NCBI GenBank assembly: GCA_964537975.1
Contig: CAZIDP010000004.1
Span: forward strand, 62,001 to 126,000
Length of the DNA: 64,000 bases
From: SCBR16-9 sp964537975
Lineage (GTDB): Bacteria; Hydrogenedentota; Hydrogenedentia; Hydrogenedentales; SCBR16-9
Direction of reading: 5' to 3'
Numbering within the stretch: position 1 is the first letter of the stretch; every line of letters begins with the position of its first letter. A program made the position numbers and the translations under genes. The notes under the pieces were generated by a model, which saw only the letters and a list, made by a program, of their open reading frames with translations, ran no database searches and was not told where the DNA came from. Positions 18,456-27,294 of this stretch are shown piece by piece.

Positions 18456-19376
18456 TTACTCAAAAAGTGCTTCTACAAACTCTTTCGCGTCAAAAGGTTG
18501 TAAATCATCTACACCTTCACCCACACCAATCATTTTTATTGGGATACCCAATTCTTTTTGTATGGCAACAGCCATACCCCCCTTTGCGGTGCCATCCAGC
18601 TTGGTGAGGATAATGCCGGTAACTGTAAGCGCATCTGTAAAATTACGTGCCTGTTGCAAGCCATTTTGTCCGGTGGTTGCATCCAACACCAGCAATACTT
18701 CATGTGGTGCATCCGGTATGCGTTTTTTAATAACACGTTGAATTTTTTTCAGTTCTTCCATCAAATTGGCCTTGGTGTGCAACCGACCTGCTGTATCTAT
18801 AATCAGGTTGTCCGCACCACGGGCAAGCGCGGCATCTGTGGAATCAAACGCAACCGATGCCGGGTCCGCACCTGCCGCATGTTTTATAATATCGGCACCT
18901 GAACGCTCACTCCAGATGGTCAATTGCTCCACAGCGGCAGCCCGGAAAGTATCCCCAGCACCAAGTACTACCTTTTTTCCGTCTTGAACCAGTTTTGAGG
19001 AAAGCTTGCCGATAGTAGTCGTTTTGCCCGATCCATTAACGCCCGCCACCAGAGTTACATGGGGACCATCGGGATGCGACAAGTTTAATGAATGATCACC
19101 AGCACTCAACAGAGAGATAATTTCTTCTTTAAGTACTTCATATAACGCCTGGGGTTCTTCAATCTTTTTTTCTTTCGCGATCCGTCGCATATCACTCACG
19201 ATTTGCATCGTAGTCTCAACACCCAGATCGGCTTCTATCAGAATCTCTTCCAGTTCATCAAAAATACTCTCGTCTATCCGCATGCGACCGCTGAACACAC
19301 GCTTGACATTCTCTACCAGCTTACCACGTGTCTTACCCAATTTATCTCGCAGTTTACCCAAAAATCCCATTACCAT
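18456..19376 (-). CDS. ftsY: Signal recognition particle receptor FtsY
   Basis: About 306 residues from the ATG at 19376, supported by AGGAG about 11 bases upstream; a longer frame extends upstream but is not FtsY-like. The N domain (1-100) and the GTPase G domain are present: G1 GVNGSGKT (112-119), DTFRAAAVEQL, DTAGR (194-198), TKLDGTAKGG and GVGEGVDDLQPF at the C-terminus. The acidic A domain of E. coli FtsY is absent, as in many bacteria. It docks SRP-ribosome complexes at the inner membrane for cotranslational insertion. Confidence 0.96.
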   Translation of the reverse strand: MVMGFLGKLRDKLGKTRGKLVENVKRVFSGRMRIDESIFDELEEILIEADLGVETTMQIVSDMRRIAKEKKIEEPQALYEVLKEEIISLLSAGDHSLNLSHPDGPHVTLVAGVNGSGKTTTIGKLSSKLVQDGKKVVLGAGDTFRAAAVEQLTIWSERSGADIIKHAAGADPASVAFDSTDAALARGADNLIIDTAGRLHTKANLMEELKKIQRVIKKRIPDAPHEVLLVLDATTGQNGLQQARNFTDALTVTGIILTKLDGTAKGGMAVAIQKELGIPIKMIGVGEGVDDLQPFDAKEFVEALFE

Positions 19377-19743
19377 GGATTGTATATCTCCTGTCCGCCA
19401 ATATTTTCCAGAACTATATCTACAACAAATTGCCTGAATTAGCAACAAAAAGCAAAATTTAATCGCATGAAGGTTAAACAGATACGGTAGATGCAGCAAA
19501 GTATGCACAGGGTGTTGGCTAAGCATGACTTAACAGGCATCGGTGACAAAGGCGGCTAAGCAACTCCCCTGAAATGCGATTTGCGACAAGTTATCAGCAT
19601 GTTGCACATGTCAATTTTTTTAACCTAACAGAAAAAGCCGAGTGCAGATGCAGGGCATAATGAAATTGATACAACACCTACTTGAAAAGTTGTTTGTCAA
19701 TAAGTATAACAATTTTTGAGGGTTCGATGCTTGAATTGGCGAT
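19377..19743. other. Intergenic region upstream of ftsY
   Basis: 367 bases between the ftsY start and the stop of the zinc-ribbon gene, both on the minus strand. It must carry the ftsY promoter. I see no gene, tRNA-like fold or clear terminator. Confidence 0.5.
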
Positions 19744-20499
19744 TCAGCTCTGGGTTACCAGATATGCCATAAACGCATAGGTGATGTCAGACCCGTCTCT
19801 CTGGCCAAAACATTCAAAATAACCAGCGGGTTGTAATAGGGCGGCGCCAGCAGCGGGAAAATAATTTCTTCTACTCCGCACACCGCCGGCATTGTAATCT
19901 ACTACCAACCATTCTCCACGGATGGCAGCACGACCTCTTATTTCTTCACCTGTGTACAGTCTTGCTACAAAAAAGAGCAAATCGTTAAATTGTTCAACAG
20001 CAGCTACTCCAATTACTTCTTCTTCAGTCGTCAGCAGCAAAGTGCCTTGTTCCGGAAAATCTGTGGCTACATGATATGTCACGTCGGTCAGGCTGTCATA
20101 ACGGGCTATTTCAGCATCCAGCCTGTTTAACAAGGTTGCATATCTTTCGGCATGTATACCAGTCCACAACAAGCGTGCCGTATCGGGAGCGCTGTCCTGT
20201 ACTTCCAACATCCATTCTGCAATACGGTCGGCCCGAAATCCGGCAATCAAGATAATGATTAGACCTATAGTACCCAAAGCACCCAGAAACCACTGCCTGC
20301 GCTGGGGCATATAGCCCTGATGCATGAGAAGCTCTTCAGCTTCCAAGCGAAGATGACGTTGATCGCGAAGATTATTGCCGCATTTATGACAATACAGCAC
20401 ACCTTCTTCGTTGACCTGACCACACTGCCCGCAAACAGCATCCGCATCGATATCATGATGATGTGGATGTTTGTCAGCTTCATGCCCTTGTTTTGTCAT
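19744..20499 (-). CDS. Zinc-ribbon membrane protein of unknown function
   Basis: 251 residues; GGAGGA lies about 9 bases before the ATG. After a His/Asp-rich start, a double CxxC zinc ribbon (CGQC...CHKC, about 23-41) is followed by one transmembrane segment (about 71-90, GALGTIGLIIILIAGF). A periplasmic alpha/beta domain of 160 residues follows, with TLLLTTEEEVIGVAA and the strand ending VVDYNAGGVRS. The ribbon would be cytoplasmic. I do not recognise the external domain. No operon partners are evident. Confidence 0.7.
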   Translation of the reverse strand: MTKQGHEADKHPHHHDIDADAVCGQCGQVNEEGVLYCHKCGNNLRDQRHLRLEAEELLMHQGYMPQRRQWFLGALGTIGLIIILIAGFRADRIAEWMLEVQDSAPDTARLLWTGIHAERYATLLNRLDAEIARYDSLTDVTYHVATDFPEQGTLLLTTEEEVIGVAAVEQFNDLLFFVARLYTGEEIRGRAAIRGEWLVVDYNAGGVRSRRNYFPAAGAALLQPAGYFECFGQRDGSDITYAFMAYLVTQS

Positions 20500-20563
20500 G
20501 GCGACAGTCCTCCATCAGCATTGTGGCACGGTGAATGGTGCAGTGTCAAAGCGGTATAGGCAT

Positions 20564-20596
20564 GAAAAATCTCCGGTGTTTCAGGCACCGGAGATT
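20564..20596 (-). terminator. Intrinsic terminator of the sugar isomerase/Gfo-Idh operon
   Basis: A perfect 11-bp stem (AATCTCCGGTG at 20568-20578 with its complement at 20586-20596) and a seven-base loop. On the minus strand it is followed by a run of T. It lies just past the stop of the isomerase gene. Confidence 0.85.
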
Positions 20597-20654
20597 ATTA
20601 ACAAACAGACTTTACAAATTAATCAACAATCATAGAACTGGACAAAGGATTACA

Positions 20655-21620
20655 TTATGCCCAGGTCATCGCAGATGGCCGATCAACGATAATCGCCTCT
20701 TTCAAGAACGATACAGCGCGTGTCAAACCTTCTATATTGGACATGAGGCTGTCTTCATGTTCGATACAAACAGCACCGTCGTAGCCCAGGAGTTGAAGTG
20801 TTGAAAAGAAATCCTTCCAGAATTCCAGACTGTGGCCATACCCACAGGTGCGGAACAACCAGGAACGGTTGGCTTCATCGCCGTAATGCTTTGTGTCCAG
20901 CACACCATTGACGGCCGCATTTTGCGGATCGACACGGGAGTCTTTGGCATGAACGTGGAAGATCGCATCGCCTCCCAGTACACGCAGGCTGGCAATGGGA
21001 TCGATTCCTTGCCAGAAGAAGTGGCTGGGATCGTAATTGGCACCCAGGTTCTTGCCACAGGCTTCTCTGATCTTGATGATGGTCTCAGTGTTGTAAACAA
21101 CAAATCCAGGGTGAGCTTCGAACGCAATTCGAACGCCATGCTCTGCTGCGAATTTAGCTTGCTTTTCCCAATAGGGAATAACAATCTTGTCCCATTGCCA
21201 TTCAAGCGTTTCGATATAGTCTGGTGGCCAAGCGCAAGTTACCCAGGAGGGCTTGGTTGCCTTTTCATCTGAACCAGGACAGCCAGAAAAATCAACTACG
21301 GTCTTAATACCCAACATTTCTGCGAGTTTGATGGTATTGGTCTGTGTGGTTTGGCTTTTCTGTGCAAAATCGGGATCGGGATGCAGGCAATTACCGTGGC
21401 AACTCAGTGCTGCCAGCTCCAGACCTTCACCTTTGATCAAAGCAAGCAGTTCATCACGCTTGGGCTTGGACTCAAGCATTTCATTCAATGGACAATGGGC
21501 ATCGCCAGGATAATTTCCCGTGCCGATTTCAATGGTCTTCAATTCGAGTGGACGAATTATGTCCATGACTTCTTTCAACGATTTGTCGCTGAATAAAACT
21601 GAAAACAAACCAAGTTTCAT
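20655..21620 (-). CDS. Sugar phosphate isomerase/epimerase family (xylose isomerase-like TIM barrel)
   Basis: 321 residues. An AP-endonuclease-2/xylose isomerase-like barrel with plausible metal ligands in IAFEAHPGF (Glu), NYDPSHFFWQG (Asp/His), HVHAKDS (His) and VCIEHEDS (Glu). Family members interconvert keto-sugars or inositol derivatives. It is downstream of a Gfo/Idh/MocA gene (85-base gap, same strand), a pairing typical of inositol-like or 3-keto-sugar catabolism. The operon ends at the hairpin at 20564-20596. No signal peptide, so cytoplasmic. Confidence 0.88.
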   Translation of the reverse strand: MKLGLFSVLFSDKSLKEVMDIIRPLELKTIEIGTGNYPGDAHCPLNEMLESKPKRDELLALIKGEGLELAALSCHGNCLHPDPDFAQKSQTTQTNTIKLAEMLGIKTVVDFSGCPGSDEKATKPSWVTCAWPPDYIETLEWQWDKIVIPYWEKQAKFAAEHGVRIAFEAHPGFVVYNTETIIKIREACGKNLGANYDPSHFFWQGIDPIASLRVLGGDAIFHVHAKDSRVDPQNAAVNGVLDTKHYGDEANRSWLFRTCGYGHSLEFWKDFFSTLQLLGYDGAVCIEHEDSLMSNIEGLTRAVSFLKEAIIVDRPSAMTWA

Positions 21621-21705
21621 GGTTGTACCCTCCGATTTATGTTTCGCTTTAAAACTGTTTGCGTTTCCCCATCATACGTATATTCGCATGAAAATATCCT
21701 GATTG

Positions 21706-22872
21706 CTAGTCTTTGACTTTTTCCCATTTGCGTGATTCAGCCGCTGTCTCCACTGCGTCAAGAACACGTTGACATTTAACCGCATCTTCAAAGGTAGGAT
21801 AGGTAGCAGATGGGCTATCAAGTTCACATATGAAATCATGCATTTCATGTACAAACAGATGCTCGTAACCAATAATGTGTCCTGGTGGCCACCAAGCCTG
21901 GGTAAAAGGCTGGCCTTCGCATGCAATGATTCTACGGAAACCTTGAAGTGTATCCGGATCACTCCGGTTAAAGTAGTGGAAGACATTCATTTCTTCCTGG
22001 TTCCACAAAAGAGAACCTTTACTACCATAAATTTCTATCGCATTATAATTGCGACGTCCTGGCGCAAAGCGTGTTGCTTCGAACGTGGCCAACGTATTGC
22101 TGTCCTTGATTCGTCCAATAAAAACTGCGGCATCATCTACATCCACAGTATCATATTGCTTGCTCTTGGCACTGTCTTTCGCGCCCCAGGCACCCACATC
22201 GGAGTTTGCAATGGCACGCTCTTTAATAAAGGTCTGCATGGCACTGGTGACCTCGCATACAGGGCCAACCAGGAAATGGCACAAATCAGTGATGTGAGCA
22301 CCGATATCACCCAAGGCACCTGATCCCGTATGCTCTTTCTTCAAGCGCCAGACCATCGGAAAATCGGGGTCTACAATCCAGTCTTGCTGGTATGCGGCGC
22401 GAAAATGGAAAATTTCCCCCAGACCACCTTCTGAAATAAGCTTTTTCATGGCTTGGACAGCAGGAGCAAACCGATAAGAGAATCCGCACATGTGCTTGAT
22501 ACCAGCACTTTTTACCGCCGCCAGCATAGCTTCGGCATCGCCTAGTGTATTTGCAAGGGGCTTTTCACACACTACATGCTTGCCAGCTTTCGCAGCTTCT
22601 ATAGCGATTGGCATATGAAGAAAATTCGGTGTACAGACATCGACAATATCTATATCCGGACGATTAACGGTTTCTTTCCAGTCCAGCGAGGTCTCTTCCC
22701 AGCCATAACGGTCTGAAACCTCAAGCTCCTCGGGAAACTTGCCGCACATTACCTTCATTACTGGCTTAACCGGCAGATCAAAAAACATGTCTACCTTGCG
22801 CCAGGCATTGCTGTGTGCTTTGCCCATAAACGAAGCACCAACCATTGCTACATTCAACGTTTTTCTTGCCAT
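21706..22872 (-). CDS. Gfo/Idh/MocA family NAD(P)-dependent oxidoreductase
   Basis: 388 residues. An N-terminal Rossmann fold starts at NVAMVGASFMGKAHSNAW, with DVCTPNFLHMPIA and the signature VCEKPLA containing the conserved lysine. The C-terminal alpha/beta domain contains the catalytic-region GDIGAHITDLCHFLVGP. It oxidises or reduces a cyclic sugar or inositol hydroxyl. First gene of a two-gene operon with the sugar isomerase, divergent from another Gfo/Idh gene. Confidence 0.93.
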   Translation of the reverse strand: MARKTLNVAMVGASFMGKAHSNAWRKVDMFFDLPVKPVMKVMCGKFPEELEVSDRYGWEETSLDWKETVNRPDIDIVDVCTPNFLHMPIAIEAAKAGKHVVCEKPLANTLGDAEAMLAAVKSAGIKHMCGFSYRFAPAVQAMKKLISEGGLGEIFHFRAAYQQDWIVDPDFPMVWRLKKEHTGSGALGDIGAHITDLCHFLVGPVCEVTSAMQTFIKERAIANSDVGAWGAKDSAKSKQYDTVDVDDAAVFIGRIKDSNTLATFEATRFAPGRRNYNAIEIYGSKGSLLWNQEEMNVFHYFNRSDPDTLQGFRRIIACEGQPFTQAWWPPGHIIGYEHLFVHEMHDFICELDSPSATYPTFEDAVKCQRVLDAVETAAESRKWEKVKD

Positions 22873-23240
22873 TATTCATCCCTCTCTGCTAATACTTGGG
22901 GGTGGGGTGAGCTGACGGCATCCCCCGGACCGCCCATTCAGATATTTCATATCATATCAACTCAGCTTACGATAATACCGACGTACACAGGGAAATGTCC
23001 AACCTTGCTTGTTATACTTCCCCATGCAGCACTGTTATCGCATAAGATAACGCCTTTTCTCAACTATTTGGCAAAATGAATGCAAGCAGGCAACACATAA
23101 GCTTGCGAAAATACTGTCATTACCTTATGATTACATAAGTTTGTGTCACATGCCATAAAATCTGAATGCCAATGGGAACAAGTCTCATAGAATATAGTTG
23201 TATTAATGAAAATCACTTCATAAATTCGGAGGATGCTGTT
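22873..23240. other. Divergent intergenic region with inverted repeats
   Basis: 368 bases between two divergent Gfo/Idh genes, so it should hold both promoters. Two short inverted repeats stand out: GTTATC-GCATAA-GATAAC near 23035-23052 and CTTATG-ATTA-CATAAG at 23124-23139. Either could be an operator. No gene seen. Confidence 0.45.
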
Positions 23241-24503
23241 ATGTCCGAGTCACACCCTGCAATTAACCGGCGTGGATTCATGAAAACAATGGCTGTCGGT
23301 GCTACCGCGTACAGTATGGCTGCGGCAACACGCGCACGTGCAGCAGGTGCCAATGATCGTTTATCTGTAGCTGTTTTAGGCTGCGGCAATCGAAGCAAAG
23401 GTGCCCTCATGCCGGGCCTGCATCGTTATGCAAGTTCACACAACCTGGAAATAACTGCGGTTTGTGACCCCTGGCATTCCCATCGGGAAGAGGCAGCGGA
23501 CTTGGTGAAATCGTGGTACGATAAAGCTCCACGACAATGTGTTTCACACCGCGAATTGCTGGAACTGGACAATATCGATGCCGTCATCATTGCTTCATGT
23601 GATCATCAGCATGCCTTGCAGTTGAAAGACTGCATGGAAGCAGGTAAAGATGCCTATGTCGAAAAACCGATGGCCATGACGATGGAAGAACTTGATATTG
23701 CGTATGACGCGGTTATCAAACACAACGCTGTGGTTCAAGTAGGAACACAATTACGCAGCATGGCAAGCATGGCAGGAGCCCGGGAAGTGTACCAGAAAGG
23801 CACACTGGGGCGTGTTGGCCGCATCGAACAGCACCGTAATACTTGGCGGCCTTATTGGTATCCGCATATCAAGACCGACTTGACCGAAGACGATGTAGAC
23901 TGGGCAGAGTTCTGTATGCCTCACTCAACAAAAACCTTTGATTCTGTCTTTTGTTCGGCCTGGTATGGTTACCGTGACTTTTCAGATGGCGCATTACCAG
24001 GACTGGGTGCCCATTTCTTCGACCTCGTTCATTACATCACAGGCGCAAAGTATCCGGAAAGTGCGGTCTGTCTGGGGGGTTCTTATACCTGGAATGACGA
24101 GCATAAATTTACTTGTCCGGACCACATTGAAGCGTTATGGACTTATCCGGAAGGCTTCCTGATGAATTATTGCACCAATTTCGGAAACGAAAGTGGCAAC
24201 ACCTTCAGATTCTACGGCGATGAGGCCGAGATGGATTTGGCAGACTGGGGTAATCCAGTATTGACCTCTCACGGGGTACGTGGTAAGGAGCCTGCGGTCA
24301 GTGAACCAACCAAAATCGAACACATCGCCCAACCCGATCATATTCAGAACTGGGTGGAATGTATTCGAAGCCGGGAAAAACCAAATGCCGATATAGAAGC
24401 TGGATATAGCCACAGCATTGCTGCAATTATGGCAATAATGTCCTTCGACCAGGGCAAGCGCATGATATATGATCCCGAGCGTAGAGAAGTTCGGGCTGGA
24501 TAA
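23241..24503 (+). CDS. Tat-exported Gfo/Idh/MocA family oxidoreductase
   Basis: 420 residues from the ATG at 23241, which has GGAGG 8 bases upstream. The twin-arginine motif NRRGFMK (about 10-16) and an Ala-rich stretch ending ARAAGA mark Tat export, so the protein would be folded with its nicotinamide cofactor before crossing. The Rossmann motif is VLGCGNRSKGA, and VEKPMAM carries the signature lysine; ALPGLGAHFFDLVHYITGA marks the second domain. Exported glucose-fructose-oxidoreductase-type enzymes of this kind are common near DUF1080 genes. Followed after 15 bases by an alkyltransferase-like gene. Confidence 0.92.
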   Translation: MSESHPAINRRGFMKTMAVGATAYSMAAATRARAAGANDRLSVAVLGCGNRSKGALMPGLHRYASSHNLEITAVCDPWHSHREEAADLVKSWYDKAPRQCVSHRELLELDNIDAVIIASCDHQHALQLKDCMEAGKDAYVEKPMAMTMEELDIAYDAVIKHNAVVQVGTQLRSMASMAGAREVYQKGTLGRVGRIEQHRNTWRPYWYPHIKTDLTEDDVDWAEFCMPHSTKTFDSVFCSAWYGYRDFSDGALPGLGAHFFDLVHYITGAKYPESAVCLGGSYTWNDEHKFTCPDHIEALWTYPEGFLMNYCTNFGNESGNTFRFYGDEAEMDLADWGNPVLTSHGVRGKEPAVSEPTKIEHIAQPDHIQNWVECIRSREKPNADIEAGYSHSIAAIMAIMSFDQGKRMIYDPERREVRAG

Positions 24504-24518
24504 TCAGCGATTGATCGT

Positions 24519-24878
24519 ATGATATCGTTTTATGAAGCTGTATATCGGCTGGTAGGTGAAATACCCGTGGGCCGCGTCATGACCTATGGGCAGGTTGCCA
24601 CCATCCTTGGTGCGCCGCGAGCAGCCCGGGCAGTCGGGTATGCCTTGCGTATGAGTGGTTACCGGGAAAGTATACCCTGGCAGCGTGTCATCAACAGAAA
24701 AGGCCAAGTAAGTCTTGGTGGTGACATGGGGCGGCCTTCTCTGCAACGTAATTTATTAGAAGACGAAGGCGTCGTTTTCGATGATAATGACGCGTGCGAT
24801 TTGAAGGTTTATCAATGGGAACCTGACGACCCCAAACGTTTTTATTATGAGCCTTCGGAGTTAACCCCATTTCCATGA
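24519..24878 (+). CDS. Alkyltransferase-like protein (ATL, MGMT-fold without the acceptor cysteine)
   Basis: 119 residues, the length of a free-standing MGMT C-terminal DNA-binding domain. The helix-turn-helix region (YGQVATILGAPRAARAVGYAL) with the arginine finger is intact. The alkyl-acceptor motif PCHR is replaced by PWQRV, putting Trp (W54) in place of the cysteine, as in E. coli YbaZ and related ATLs. Such proteins bind O6-alkylguanine without repairing it and hand lesions to nucleotide excision repair. It follows the Tat Gfo/Idh gene closely but is convergent with the ruv genes. No good ribosome-binding site is visible, so it may be read by coupling. Confidence 0.9.
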   Translation: MISFYEAVYRLVGEIPVGRVMTYGQVATILGAPRAARAVGYALRMSGYRESIPWQRVINRKGQVSLGGDMGRPSLQRNLLEDEGVVFDDNDACDLKVYQWEPDDPKRFYYEPSELTPFP

Positions 24879-24965
24879 TCAGTTAAATGCAAAAAATCAC
24901 AACAATATTTACAAACTATTGATCTTGGGAAAGATACGCTCTAAGTCTATTGAATTCATTCAATT

Positions 24966-26000
24966 CTAAAACAAATTGGCCTGGTCCTGGCCTTGGCCTT
25001 GATCGGGTGGATTATAGCCAAAATGGCGGTACGCAAGGGGTGTGGCGACACGCCCCTGCTGGGTACGTTTCATGAATCCAATCTGAATCAGGTACGGTTC
25101 GTGTACTTCCTCAACCGTCTGCCGTTCTTCTCCTATGGCAACAGCCATGGAGGAAACACCCACCGGACCACCACCAAATTTTTCGATGATGGTACATAGT
25201 ATTGCCCGGTCCATGTCATCCAGCCCAAGGACGTCAATTCGCAGCAACTTTAATGCTGCCGTGGCAATATCCCGGGTTATTATGCCGTCTCCTTTTACCT
25301 GGGCAAAGTCCCGAACACGGCGTAACAGTCGATTTGCCACCCGTGCGGTTCCCCGTGCCCGCGAAGCAATTTCCAGTGCGCCTTCTTCTTCTATGGGAAC
25401 ATTCAGGATACGAGCAGACCGCAGGATGATCGTTTCCAGTTCTTCAGGGCTGTAAAATTCAAATCGACAGGTGTCACCAAACCGGGCGCGCAACGGTGGT
25501 GTAAGCAGCCCGGCACGGGTCGTCGCCCCGATGAGTGTAAAAGGTTTCAGCCCAATCTTCATAGATCGTGCTGTCGGGCCTTTGCCCAGCATGATGTCCA
25601 CCTCGAAATCTTCCATAGCGGAGTACAAGGTTTCTTCTACCGCGTGGTTCAGACGGTGTACCTCATCGATGAAGAAGACATCAAACGATTCGAGGCTGGT
25701 CAGAATAGCGGACAAATCAGCCTGACGCTCAATTACGGGACCCGAAGATTGTTTGATGTCGACGCCCATTTCATTTGCGATAATACGAGCCAGGGTAGTC
25801 TTGCCAAGTCCGGGGGGCCCACTCAGCAAAAGATGGTCCAGCGGTTCGTTTCGTTGCCTGGCTGCCTGAATGGCGATTTGCAGCTTTTCTTTGGTCGCTT
25901 CCTGTCCCGGAAAATCGTCCAGACGTTGCGGTCGTATTCTGTCATCATAGGCACTGTCGTCATCACGGACACCGGGGTCCAATACATTGTCTTCGCTCAT
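24966..26000 (-). CDS. ruvB: Holliday junction branch migration ATPase RuvB
   Basis: 344 residues, full length. Walker A GPPGLGKTT, Walker B FIDEVHR, sensor GATTRAGLLTPPLRARFG and the C-terminal winged helix with GGPVGV and EPYLIQIGFMKRTQQGR. It forms the hexameric motor that drives junctions through RuvA. The start is one base from the ruvA stop, and it is the last gene of yebC-ruvC-ruvA-ruvB. The C-terminus is Gln-rich. Confidence 0.98.
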   Translation of the reverse strand: MSEDNVLDPGVRDDDSAYDDRIRPQRLDDFPGQEATKEKLQIAIQAARQRNEPLDHLLLSGPPGLGKTTLARIIANEMGVDIKQSSGPVIERQADLSAILTSLESFDVFFIDEVHRLNHAVEETLYSAMEDFEVDIMLGKGPTARSMKIGLKPFTLIGATTRAGLLTPPLRARFGDTCRFEFYSPEELETIILRSARILNVPIEEEGALEIASRARGTARVANRLLRRVRDFAQVKGDGIITRDIATAALKLLRIDVLGLDDMDRAILCTIIEKFGGGPVGVSSMAVAIGEERQTVEEVHEPYLIQIGFMKRTQQGRVATPLAYRHFGYNPPDQGQGQDQANLF

Positions 26001-26001
26001 G

Positions 26002-26610
26002 TTACTTTACCCTGGCCATGGAACGTAATGCCGTTCGCACCAAATCTTCTGCCGATGCCTCTTCACCCAGACTTTTTCGTGCATTGTCTGTGGCTCTTCG
26101 AGCCTCCTGTGGTGTACACCCTAGACTTATGAGCGCTTCATATACATCGTCACCTTCATAGGTAGCCTCTTCGGGTTTGTCCGTTCCCAGCAGCACATCC
26201 AATTCTGTATTCTGGCCCATTTTGCCACGAATTTCCAGGACTATGCGTTGGGCCATTGCTTTGCCTATGCCAGGTACCCGCTTGAATGCGTCAACATCGT
26301 TGTTTTGAATGGCACGGGAAAACTCCTGCACAGACAAGGTAGACAAGACCGCCAGGGCTACCTTCGGGCCGATTTTATTAATGCCCAAAAGTTGTATGAA
26401 CAACGCCTTTTCTTCTTCTTTCAGGAAGCCGAATATCTGAAACAGGTCTTCCCGAATATGACAATAGGTCAATAAAGTCGCATCTTGCTGGAGTTGGAGA
26501 CGGCGGTAGACGCTATCAGGTACAAAAACCTCATATCCTACTCCATTTACATCAACAACAAGATAGCCCTTGCTTTTTAACGCGATGGTGCCCCTGAGAA
26601 ATGCATACAT
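26002..26610 (-). CDS. ruvA: Holliday junction DNA-binding protein RuvA
   Basis: 202 residues. The OB-fold domain (MYAFLRGTIALKSKGYLVVDVNGVGYEVFVP) is followed by two helix-hairpin-helix motifs (LLGINKIGPKVALAVLS and FKRVPGIGKAMAQRIVLEI) and the RuvB-binding domain III (YEALISLGCTPQEARRA). The HhH motifs contact the four-way junction. Ribosome-binding site is weak (AGG 7 bases upstream). Confidence 0.97.
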   Translation of the reverse strand: MYAFLRGTIALKSKGYLVVDVNGVGYEVFVPDSVYRRLQLQQDATLLTYCHIREDLFQIFGFLKEEEKALFIQLLGINKIGPKVALAVLSTLSVQEFSRAIQNNDVDAFKRVPGIGKAMAQRIVLEIRGKMGQNTELDVLLGTDKPEEATYEGDDVYEALISLGCTPQEARRATDNARKSLGEEASAEDLVRTALRSMARVK

Positions 26611-26758
26611 TTGGTTGCCTGGCCCTTAAAAAAGTCAATTTTGTGAAACTTCATCTTGCGTGCCTTGATAACAAGTACAGGTCATTCTGTTGCAAGCATC
26701 GAGATACTATAACGATTCAAGCGGGGGCTGTTCTACCTGACAGGAACGGCCCTTCGGC

Positions 26759-27250
26759 TTATCGCTTCAATCCTGTGTCATAGTTGCCAGAATGCAATCG
26801 GCAGATGGCCATTCCCAAGGCATCGGCAGCGTCATCCGGGCGCGGAATTTCTGAAAGATTAAGTAAAATCTTTATCATTTCCTGTACCTGCCTTTTATCG
26901 GCCTTTCCATAACCTGTAATCGCGGTTTTAGCTTCGGTCGGACTGAATTCACTGACAGGCTTCTCTGCCAGCACGGCAGCCAGGGCCAGCACACCTCTGG
27001 CTTGCGCCACTGTGATACCGGTCGTGACATTTTGTTTGAAATACAATCTCTCCAGTGCCACAAAATCCGGATCATGCAAAACGAGGAGACGTTGCGCCTC
27101 CTCGTAGATGATTTTTAATCGGTCTGCAAAAAATAAATCCGGTGATGTTCGAATCACACCATGGGCGATGTGAATCAGCTTGCTTCCCTGTTTTTCGACT
27201 ACCCCGTATCCTGTAGTTGCAGTACCGGGATCAAATCCCAACACACGCAT
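26759..27250 (-). CDS. ruvC: Holliday junction resolvase RuvC
   Basis: 163 residues from the ATG at 27250, which places the conserved VLGFDPG at the N-terminus as in the family; a GTG at 27295 overlapping the yebC stop is an alternative. The catalytic acidic residues are D7, E67 (in ALERLYF), D140 and D143 (PDDAADALGMA). It cuts junctions symmetrically. About 148 bases separate it from ruvA. Confidence 0.96.
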   Translation of the reverse strand: MRVLGFDPGTATTGYGVVEKQGSKLIHIAHGVIRTSPDLFFADRLKIIYEEAQRLLVLHDPDFVALERLYFKQNVTTGITVAQARGVLALAAVLAEKPVSEFSPTEAKTAITGYGKADKRQVQEMIKILLNLSEIPRPDDAADALGMAICRLHSGNYDTGLKR

Positions 27251-27294
27251 AACGCTGCCCCGTGCTACTCTGACAGGAATTGTGCCCTGGTGCA

